This document shows positions 34,501 through 46,500 of a stretch of 64,000 bases of DNA, in pieces. The position numbers were made by a program, and so were the translations under genes. The DNA is taken from assembly GCA_026874595.1 (NCBI GenBank), contig CM049306.1:58720019-58784018 (forward strand), in the 5' to 3' direction. Every line of letters begins with the position of its first letter. Position 1 is the stretch's first letter. Origin of the DNA: Sipunculus nudus. Its lineage: Eukaryota; Annelida; Sipuncula; Golfingiida; Sipunculidae. The notes below the pieces were generated by a model. The model saw only the letters and a program-made list of their open reading frames with translations, did not search any database and was not told the origin of the DNA.

Positions 34501-37500
34501 TTTTATCAATATGCATGAGGGAAAAATCATACTGGATTAAAGAAGATATGTCTGAAATAATGTGTGCAATAGAAAATCACCGAATGTAGTCTGTTAGCCA
34601 TATTTGATTTTGAGCAAGTCTGTAATTTGATAGGTCTGGAAACCTCATAGGGACCAATCATCCCTGTAAATTTGGAAAAGCTGAAGTATGTTGTTGTTTA
34701 GTTCAGCACAAAAGAAAATCAGCAATTGGGCAGAGGTGGCCATACTGAAATTCCAACAGGTCTATAATTCTAAAGGTCTAGAGCCCTTACAGGTACCAAA
34801 CATCCCTGTGACTTTTGGAAAGCTGCATGATGTTGTTGTTGAGTTATTGCACACAAAAGAAAATCAGTAATTGGGCTGTGGTGGCCATATTGGAATTCCG
34901 ACAGGTCTGTAATTCAATAGTTTTGGAGCCCTCATAGGTACCAATCATCCCTGTGCATTTGGGAAAGCTGCAGTAGGTTGTTGTTGAATTATCACATGCA
35001 TAAGAAAATCAGCGATTGGGCTGTGGCAGCCATATTTGAATTCCCACAAGTCTGTAATTCGATAGGTCTGGAGCCGTCATAGGTACCAATCATCCCTGTG
35101 AATTTGGGAAAGCTGCAGTATGTTGTTGTTGAGTCATCGCATGTGAAAGAAAATAAGTGATTGGGCTGTGGCAGCCATATTTGAATTCTGACAAGTCTGT
35201 AATTTGATAGGTCTGGAGCCCTTATAGGTACCAATAATCACCGTGATTTTGGGAAAGCTGGAGTATGTTGTTGTTGTTGAGTTATTGTGTGCAAAAGGAA
35301 TTCAGCGATTGGGCTGTGGCAGCCATATTTGAATTTCGAACATGTCTGTAATTCAATAGGTTTGGAGCCCTCATAGGTACCAATCATCCCTGTGAATTAG
35401 GGAAAGCTGCATTATGTTGTTGTATAGTTATCGCGTGTGAAAGAAAGTGTCACTGACGGAAGTACGGATGGACTAATGGACGGAAGAACGGACTGACACG
35501 GTGATCACTATAAGGCAGAGCTTGTCAAGCGGGGCCCTAATAAATACCCATTGGAAGCTGTTATATGTGGCATGGTGATTGTTGTAGCAGGTCAATAAGA
35601 TACCAGACAGAGCAGGAGGACTGTTGGCAGTATAAATATGGTCTAATAGGGTTCCAGTGTTTGTTGTTGGAGGACTGATCTGTTGTGTGTAACCAAGCTG
35701 TTACAGTGTTAGAAATGGGATATCAGATAGCTGTGGTAAATGTTGGTTAAGGTCACCAGCAAATAACATTGTGTACACTGCGGGGTAATAGTAATACAGA
35801 TATAATCTCTGAGGTAGCTCCGTTGCATTCAGATTTTGTGGTCTTTGGTGATGCATAGATAACACAGACCAAAAGTATTGTACTGTCAAGTGCAATGCAG
35901 ACAGCATCCCATGGCCTTGGAGGGAGGTCAATAATAGAGGAGCCAATAGCATTGATAAAGATATCTTGTCTGACCTAGTTTTATGGCTAAAGATGCACCT
36001 AAAACCAAGTTTCTATGATATTACGTCATTTGTGAAAATGCAAAACTGTTAATATATTGCACAAATATGGGCAACGGTCAACAAAAAGTTAATTAGTCCG
36101 AGAGAGTTAGTAGTCTATGCCTTCCACTAAATTAGAACAAAATCAAATCAAACCCTTGGTGCTATTGTGCTAACAAATAAATGATGCTCAAACTCTCGTG
36201 TGGCTTGACCCTGAGAACATATGTCAAGGTTGTGAGCAAAATGGGTACTATAACACAAATTGATAAATGATGCATGGTTTGGTCCAATTCTGATGAACAA
36301 TGGGGGACCCAATAGTATTGATAAAGGTATCCTGTCTGACCAAGTTTTATGGCTTAATGAGGTCAGAATGACCTAATTTCAGAAAAAAACCATGCAAAAT
36401 CAGAATGATTCAATACTGATACACAAGAAATTTGACAATTTGCCTAAGACATGCCTAAAGCTATTTTTCCATGATATTGAGTCATTGGTGGAAATACAAA
36501 CGTGCTAATCAACTGAACAAATATTGGTCAACGTCCACCTAAAGTTAATCAGTAGAAGAGTCATTGGTTGATGCCTTCCACTGAATTAGAACAAAATCCA
36601 ATCAAAACCCATGATGTTACTGTGCATACAAATGATGCCTAAAGTCTACTGTGACTTGACCTTGAAAGCATAAGTTAAGGTCATGATCAGAATGGGTACC
36701 ATTGCACAAAATTAATGAATAATGCATGTTTTGGTACAATTCTGATGAATAATAGAGTAGCCAATAGCATTTATATAAGCATGCTGTTTGACCTAGTTTT
36801 ATCCATGGTAAATAACATCAGAGTGACCTTATTTCAGAAACAATGTTGAATTAGTATGATGCAATACTGATAAACAAGAATATTTAAAAACCTAAAAACC
36901 ATTTTTTGTTGATATTTAGTCATTGGTTAAAATTCCAAAGTGTTAATAAATTTGGCAAATATGAGTCAAGGTCAACCAATAGTAAATTAGTTTGAGAGAG
37001 TCATTAGTCAATGCCTTTCACTAAATAAGAACAAAATCCAATCAAAACGCTTATTGTGCTATCGCGGTAACAATCAAACAATGCCTAAAGTCTACTGTGA
37101 CCTGACCTTGAGACCATAAATGATTGTCACAGCATTAGGAAAATTTTTTTTTTTGCTTCAATAATTTAGATTAATATATAATATTGATAGATGCCAGCAT
37201 GCAGGAGATATAAGCCTTTTAAAACTGTTGATGCAGACACACACCCAGTAAGCTCCATAATGGGGCACTTAAATGTGTTAACTAATATTTTTTTTAAAAT
37301 ATATTAACAAAAGAACAATACATAAAATGTATGCCAAATTTTGTAGGTGGTATCCCCATTCAACTGTTGCAATTAAAATTCTTCAAAATCAACAAGAAGA
37401 AAAAGTTTCATGCTAATATGTCCAGCCTTGTCTTTTTGTATGCAGTCAGCTGAGCAAAAATGACCATGCACAAGTTTGAAGGACATCCCTGGAAGTCAAA

Positions 37501-40500
37501 ACAGAAGATTCTTTGTCCAGCAGTAAAGTTTGGTGTTTAAAATGTTTTTGGCCAGTAATATAGGTTACCTTGACCTAATTTCAGTTTTCCATGGAGATTG
37601 CCCAAGATGTTTTGACCAGTAGCACACAAAATATAGGTCACCATGGACTGATTTATGGTTTCCATGCAGATTTACCCAGGACCTGCCTGAATGTCACCTT
37701 AGAAGACTATAGGCCTAGCAGATAAAAATGTGTGCCCTGTCTGACTGACTTGATGCTCAAAATCATGTTTTCAGCCTGTAGTTCACAAAATAAAGGTCAC
37801 CATGGCCTTAATTAAGGTTTCCAAGGAGATTTGTAAGGGACATCTTTGGATGTACAGTGAGAAGTTTCTAGTTCTAAGGGTTAGGATTTGTGCCTAGTTA
37901 ATGGAGGGACTGCATTATCTGAAGGTCTCAAAACAGAGAAAAACCAGATATTTCCGCAGGTGCATAGTGTCCCCAGACAATTAATCCCTAAACCCTTTAA
38001 GAATAGGCCCCCCCATCTTAAGCAGCATATGCTGACACTTGGCAAGTGACTATGGTTTCTTCCATCTATCAACTTGAGAAACAATATTTTTTCACCATAT
38101 ATGGGGGCCAATGTGTGAATCTCTCTTGAGAAAAGAGCATTAATTTAATTTTATCGAAAAGGGAAGGTAGGTGGCACCACCTGTCTGGTGTACAAGAAAA
38201 TTTTCCAAGATGGATAGACATGCCAAATTTAAGACCAATACCTTGAAGCACTCAAGAGACATGAGCAATTTTAACCCGAAGCACATGTACAGACAGACAT
38301 CATGGCAAAACTACTGCAGATGGGCCCACCAGTCTCGAGTACAAGATGGAGGAGTCCAAGATCTATAGATATGCACAATTTCAGGCCAATAAGGCAAATC
38401 AATCATCAGAAAAAGGGCGTTAATTTATTCGACAGTAATGGGAAGGAATGTGGCACCACCTGTCTGGTTTATAAGAAAACTTTCCAAGATGGACAGACAT
38501 ACCAAATTTCTGACCAATACTTTGAACTACTCCGGAGATATTAGCAATTTCCACCGATAGCAAACATACAAATGGACTCCACAAAATTACGATAGCAGAT
38601 AGCGCCACCAGTCTTTAATACAAGATGGAGGTATCCAAGATCATGCAAAATTTCAGCCAATATGTCTATTAGTTTTTAGACTTACAATGCTCTTAGTACT
38701 GTCAAATGGCAATGATGGGTAATTAAAAGGCCCAAAAACAAGAAAAGGACAGAAGGTGGCGTCACCTGTCTTCCGCAGAAGACAAAGCTATACAGGATCT
38801 TCAGACAATTTGACTTTTGGACCAATCCATGCATCCCTTATTGAGATATTTATGGATTTAGTATGATTTTCACCATATATGGCAATATTCAAGGTCAAGG
38901 CCACTCTCATAGGAAAGGTCATGACCCCAATTTTAATATACATCACCCCTAAACCCATGTCTATGTATATGCATAATATGAATGAAATCTGTCCATTAGT
39001 TTTTTACTTATAATGCTCACAGTACTGTTAAGTGGCATTGATGGGGGTGTTACCTTAGTCATTATAATTTCAGCAAAATGGACGTTTTGGACCTGAAAGT
39101 TTCAGACTAGGACATTTTAAAACTAGAATACGAGTAGTCGACAAGCGACTACGTGTATCCGCAAAAATCAAGAGTGGGACAGGTGAAGTGAGGCATGGAT
39201 TAAGTGGCAAGGGGAATAGAGTGAGGTGTATAGCATATTAGCATGAATGTCTGCAGTATAAACGTGAATGTAGGTGGCTCCAACTGTCATAAAATCAATA
39301 AAGCTGTCCAGGATGTAAAAACCTGCAAAATTTTAGGTTGATAAGTCAAACCACTGCTGAGATATGAGTGATTTTATCCAAAGGCAGATGAACAGATGGA
39401 CGCTGTGCATAAATGGTTGCAGGTGGTGCCACCAGTTTTGCCTATGATGAAGAGTTATGTGAGATCTATTAACATGCAAATTTTGGCCCAATCAGTCAAA
39501 CTGTTCCTGAGATATGAGCTTGGATGTCTGCAGAGTGAACGTGAATGTAGATGGCGCCATCTGTCATAAAATTGAGAAAGCTGTCTAGGATGTATAAACC
39601 TACAAAATTTCAGGTTGATAAGTCAAACCACTGCTGAGATATGAGTGATTTTATCCCAAGGAAGATGAATAGATGAAAAGATGGTTGCTGTGCATAAGTG
39701 GTTGCAGGTGGCGCCACCAGTTTTGCCTATGATGAAAAGCTATGTAAGAACTATACACATGCAAAATTTTGGCCCAATCGGTCAATTGTTCCCGAGATAT
39801 GGGCTTGGATGTCTGCAGAGTAAATGAGAATGTAGGTGGGGCCACCTGTCATAAAATCGAGAAAACTGTCCAGGATGTATTAACCTGCAAAATTTCAGAT
39901 GGATACGTCAAACCACTGCTGAGATATGAGTGATTTTATCCCAAGGCAGTTGAACAGATGGACACTATGCAAAAATGGTTGTGGTTGGCGCCACCATTTT
40001 TAGTGTATGTTATAAAGCTATCAAAGGGCTATATTTGTGCAAAATTTTAGCCTGATCGGTCAAACAGTTCCCGAGGTATGTGGGTTTATGTGTGGAAACA
40101 GACGTACAAATGGACGCTAGGCAGCGAGGAAAGGTCAGAGGTCAACCAAAAATGAGGGTGCAACAGTTCACATGTGACCTGATGATAAACCCAATTTGCT
40201 TAAAAATGCAAACCAAGTTTTTTTAAACAGTTGAAAGATATAGTTCCAATAATATGGGAATTCTGCATCCAGACATTGTGCCGAGACGTCTAGACACTGT
40301 GTCTAGACATCTAGACACATTGTCTAGACACCACACAGAGCCAAGTCAGTTGCCATGGTGATGTCTGGACCCCACCTGGTTGTACTGAGTGACTTCTTGA
40401 CTTGGCTGCTGAAACTCAGCATGTTGTAAAATCTGTTTTCAAACACAGAAAGCCTTTATCAATTGGCTACACTGCTTTTTAGCTCAGCTGACTGTAAGTC

Positions 40501-43500
40501 ATCTGAGCTATAGCGATCACTCTTTGTCCGTTGTACGTCCGGCCATCCGGCCGTTAACAGGGCACAAATCTTAACCGCTGGACCTGGAATCTTCTTACTT
40601 TACATCCAAAGAGGTCCATGAAAAATCTCCTTGGAAACCTGGAATTAGGTCTCTGTTACTCTGTTACCCATATCCTTCAAGCTATGGGGCCAAAAAGTAC
40701 CCCCCCCCCAGAATAGTAAAAAATTTCATACAAAAACTTCAGTATCTCATTAACTACATCACTGATGGTCATGATTTTTGGCATACATATTGATCATGAG
40801 ATGTTTCATCAGTTTTTTTTAGACTGGTGGTGCCACCTGTATTTTTCGATTTTTTACGAAATTTTTTTCTCTATTTTTGAGACCTTTAAAATGTGGACAT
40901 CTGTTAACAGGGCACAAATCATAAAGACTGGACCTAGAATCCTCATTCTTGACATTCTGAGAGACCTATGAAAAGTCTCTATGGAAACCAGAAATTAGGT
41001 CTCTATTACCCATATCCTTTGAGCTATGGGGCCCCTAAGTACCCCCCCAGAATAGTGAAAAATTTCATACAAAAACTTCAATATCTCATTAACTACATCA
41101 CTGATGGTCATGATTTTTGGCATACATATTAATCATGAGATGTTTCATCAGTTTCTGCAGACTGGTGGCGCCACCTATATTTTTCGATTTTTTACGAATT
41201 TTTTTCTCTATTTTTGAGACCTTTAAAATTGTGGACATCTGTTACCAGGGCACAAATGGTAAAGACTGGACCTAGAATCTTCATTCTTGATATTCTGAGA
41301 GACCTATGAAAAGTGTCCATGGAAACCAAAAATTAGGTCTCTGTTACCCATATCCTTCAAGCTATGGGGCCCAAAAGTACCCCCCCCCCCAGAATAGTAA
41401 AAAATTTCATACAAAAACTTCAATATCTCATTAACTACATCACTGATGGTCATGATTTTTGGTATACATATTAATCATGAGATGTTTCATCAGTTTTTTC
41501 AGACTGGTGGCACCACCTGTATTTTTTTTATTTTTTACAATTTTTTTTTCTCTATTTTTGGACCTTAAAAGATGCAGTCATCTGTTAACAGGGCACAAAT
41601 CGTAAAAACTGGACCTAGAATCTTCTATCTTGACATGCGGGGAGGCCCATGAAAAGTCTCCTTGGAAACCTGGAATTAGGTCTCTGTTACCCAGATTCTT
41701 CAAGCTATGGGGCTCTGAAGTGCAAACAAATCATGAATTTTGTGAAAAGTCCTTAGAAATGGGTTTCAGTGGGCTTTTGGACAGATGACAACTTCATTTG
41801 AAGGTCTCATAAATAGAAAAAAAATGCGTAAAAATTTGAAAAAAATACAGGGAGTGCCACCAGTCTGCAGGAACTGATGAAACACTCCATGATCAATATA
41901 CGAGTCATTTTGCTCATTGTTCAACATTCCTTGAATTCAGCTAAGCGTCATGGCCCATGGGCCACTTGTTCAGTGAAATTTCAATGATAAAAAAATAAAT
42001 CATATTATTCATTACTAATCATTAGGGATCATATGAAGGAAATTAATGATAGACAAAGATGCAGTTGATAATATTAATCTAGATTCCTACTGTGTAGAAT
42101 GATGTGAAAGTAGTCCAAAGTGAATATATTACATTTATTTTTTTTAATATAAATAAAAGCCATAAAACCAGGTACTTATGATCATTATTTAAATTTGTGA
42201 ATTTTGTATATTCTGGATTCTCAACATCATTGTTTGGCTAAAACTGAATAAATACTAGACATGGTGCGAATGCTTTGCAAATGTATTTGAATACAAATAT
42301 GAATATGTACTGCCTTAAAAAATTTTATTGCATAAGAATGGGAACTCAGGTAAAAATGAAAGTATTTGAATACCAGTGCAGATACTTTCAAAATGTATTC
42401 ATGAATGCATTCATGAATATATTCTATAATATTATTTCAATAATCATTTCAGTTCTATTTTATTTTAAACTAGATGTGTCGGAACGACACGAATGCCCCC
42501 GCCTTGGGCAAATTAGAAACATTTGGAAAATTTGGAAAATTTTTTAAGTTCAGGAGGTGTCATATGGTCAAAAGTAGGTCAACAAGGTCAAAATGCACAC
42601 TTGATCTGTAACGGGTCATTATCAAGCAACACACCAAAAATCATGCCAGTATATGCAGGCATTGTGAAGAAAAAGTCCATACATGTGCATTTTCCATAAA
42701 AATTTCTGTCTTTCATGAAATTTTCTATGTTTAGGATCCGTAAAACAATCAAAAGTAGGTCAACCAGGATGAAACGCAAACTCAATCTGTAACTGTCATT
42801 ATCTGCCCACACAAAAAAAATCAGGGTTGTATCTGCAGGCATTGAGGAAAAAAAGTCAGGACATATGCATTTGTTATGAAAATTTATATTTTTCATGAAA
42901 CTTTCTATGTTCAGGAGCAGTCAAATGGTCAAAAGTAGGTCAACTGAGACAAAACAGGAACTCGATCTGTAACTGGTCATTATCTGCCTACACACCAAAA
43001 ATCAGGCCCATATATGCAGGCACTGCGAAAAAAAGTCCATACATGTGCACTTTTTTATGAAATTTTCTATGTGAGAGCACCGCAAAACGGTCAAAAATAG
43101 GTCAACTGGGGCAAAACACGAACTCCATCTGTAACTGGTCATTATCTGCCAACACACCAAAAATCAGGCCAATATCTGCAGGCACTGAGAAAAAAAACCG
43201 TACATGTGTATTTGTCATGAAATTTCATATTTTTCATGAAATTTTCTATGTTCAGGAGCCGTAAAACGGTCAAAAGTAGGTCAACAAGGACGAAATGCGA
43301 ACTCGATCTGTAACTGGTCCAAATCTGCTCACACACCAAAAATCAGGCCAATATCTGCAGGCATTGCGAAAAAAAGTCGGTACATGTGTATCTGTCATGA
43401 ATATTTCTATTTTTCATGAAATTTTCTAAGTTTAGGAGCCGTAAAACGGTTAAAAGTAGGTCAACCAGGACGAAATGCGAACTCAACTGTAACTGGTCTA

Positions 43501-46500
43501 TATCTGCTCACACACCAAAAATCAGGCCAATATCTGCAGGCATTGCGAAAAAAAGTCCGTACATGTGTATCTGTCATGAATATTTCTATTTTTCATGAAA
43601 TTTTCTAAGTTTAGGAGCCGTAAAACGGTCAAAAGTAGGTCAACCAGGACAAAACGCGAACTCGATCTGTAACTGGTCTATATCTGCTTACACACCAAAA
43701 ATCAGGCCAATATCTGCAGGCATTGCGAAAAAAAGTCCGTACATGTGTATCTGTCATGAATATTTCTATTTTTCATGAAATTTTCTAAGTTTAGGAGCCG
43801 TAAAATGGTCAAAAGTAGGTCAACCGGGACGAAACGCGAACTCGATCTGTAACTGGTCTATATCTGCTCACACACCAAAAATCAGGCCAATATCTGCAGG
43901 CATTGCGAAAAAAAGTCCGTACAACTGTTTCATTTCGGAATGACGGAATGACGGACATGGGTAAAACTATATGCCCCGGCCACTTTGTGGCGGGGGCATA
44001 AAAATCATATGATTTTCTGATTATTTTATTATAATAAAAATTATATTGGCACAATATTTGTTATTAAATTTTAATAAATAGTTAAACTCTTTTATTATAT
44101 GTGCTGCTTATAAGTTATATGACCAAGTCAAAATCTGTGTGACAATAGCACTCCATTTGTTAATAAAATAAATAATATCAATCCTCTTCCCTGTCTCCAA
44201 TGATACTATCAAAATCATACATAAGCTAAACACCAACAACTCATTTATATTTATTACCACACAAAACAAGCATGTGCCTCTTTCCCAAATCATATTTTTT
44301 ATCATATATAACAGCTGAGCGCCGTGACCCATGGGTCCCTTGTTTAAAGCTGCATTTACCCAATCTATTCTTATAAAACTGACAGAACCCTACCATATAT
44401 TAATTCTTGTAAAGTTTAAATCAATCAGCTTAACAGTTTCATCATAAAACAGTGTATAAGCTAGAAGCATCTAAAATTACATTTTTGCTTGTAAAAAAAA
44501 GAGATCAATGTAGGTGGCGCCACCAATACCTCAATTTCAGATATGACATGTGACAAACATTAGTATAAAATTTGGTGATGATAGCTCTGTTTCTGAGATT
44601 TTAATCTTAGAGTGCTTTTTTGGACAGATGACTTAGTTCAACCTCCTGTAACTCGGCCGAAATCTCCAAACTGGAACCATTTGAACAAACTTGAGAAAGA
44701 TTGTTCCAGAGATCATTACTGTGAAATATTGGACAATTTGGCTGGACAGTTTTGGAGAAGAAGATTTTTAAAGCTTTTTTTAACTTTTTCCCTATAAAAA
44801 ATCAGAAAATGCAGTTAGAAAAAAAATAAACAAAATCCGATTGAGTTTTTCAGAAGACTGTTTATTTGCAAAAAATTTGGTGATGCTAGCTCCTGCCATT
44901 TTTGAGATAGCTATGGTTAATGTACAGATGACACACACCGCATGTAGCTGCACCATAGCATAAGCTCACAGGTTCGCTAAAAAACCTCCACAGGTGTTAA
45001 ATTAGAAGATTCAAGGCCTAGTTGATACAATTTGTGTCCCTTCTGACTGACTGGGTGCTCAAAATCCTGTTTTAAGCCTGTAGTTTGCAAAATGTAGGTC
45101 TCTGTTAAAGAGGCCCAATCACCTATAAAGCATGTTGAATAAACACTAAAAATAGACCCTTCCCTTTAAAATAAATTGGTACCTGCCAAACTATTGCTCT
45201 GAAACCGTTTGCTTAGTCTGGTAAATGAGTATTAAAAACAGTGGACCCGGCGCGATCACAGGTGTAAACATAAACACACTGCATGCATCGCCGGGCTACA
45301 ACATGTGTCGATCTGGAGATCCCCAGACTGACTAGGCCCAAACATGAAATAAATATTCCTGCTGGCTGAAATATCACAAACACAGGTGAACAAACACAGG
45401 TGGACTGTGTACCTATACGCAGAGCCATAACAAGGTGCTGAACCGCCGTATGCAAAGTACTGAGCCTGTGTGATGGGATGTTTTTGCTGGTAAACTTTTG
45501 TATAAAACAAATCTGAACTGTTAGAGTGGAAGAGTAGGCATAATATAGCTCCTTATTATGTCCTTTTAATTAGTTTTTCCAGTCTCTTTTGAAAAAGGAT
45601 ACACTTGTTCTGCTAGTACATAGACTGGTTGCATATTCTTGCTGAGCTCTTCACACTTGGCCATCAGGGCATACATGGACTGAAATGATGCCAGAAAAAA
45701 AAAATCATTTATTATTAATACCTGTAAGTAAGAACTTCATCAGATCAATCACTGGTAGATTATGTTGAGACACACCTAACACAGTTTTTTTCTTAAATTA
45801 AAAAAAAAAAGCTGAAAATACATCCCTGAAAAATGACAAATGAATCATGAAACTTACCTTAAAATGCGTAGTAAAGTATAAATAATTTGTAACAGTTATT
45901 TATTTGTAGTATTTTTTGTATGTAGTATTCTAAAACAACAAACAAGTTATCCATGGGCAAAACATGCTCTTTAAACATTTACATTTTGCTTAGTGATACA
46001 TTTCATGTTAAAATTTTAAAATGACTTTAAGAAAATTAAATGTGAGAATAAACACCATTTACTTTTTCATACTTTTATATTGTATGTCTCATGTCAACCT
46101 TTAAACAAAATATTTTGTGATAAAAGAATATAATTTCTAACTATTCCTAACATATGGATACAAATGAATTGTGTCCTTTTTTTAAATATACATTACCTTC
46201 CCCTGTTTAAACAATTGAAACCATGGGTCATGACTCTCAGCTGACTTTAACCCTTTAGTAAATGACTACAATCTGTTCTCCTCTCACCTTGATACTGGCA
46301 TCCACTGAATCACAGGTGTGATCTACTCCTTCTCTGTAAATGTCTAAGCACTGGCTGGTTACCCTTGACATCTACAATATAATCAAACCGAACTTAGGTT
46401 ACACTTTCATGAACACAAGCAGGGCTTTTATGGGTAACACATTATGGACTCACTGGGTATCACAAGTCATAGTCATGGACCGGACTGTAACAATGGGCTA

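Noticed and set aside
42545-43925. CRISPR-like array of direct repeats
   Set aside because: The 180-bp units are contiguous monomers without unique spacers, in eukaryotic DNA, and belong to a mobile element.
45566-45608. BORCS6 ending at the TAA at 45566 after exon 4
   Set aside because: It gives twelve residues unlike the family and a stop at the MITE boundary. Donor GTATCC joined to 25522 restores the conserved KEIKRLL helix in frame.
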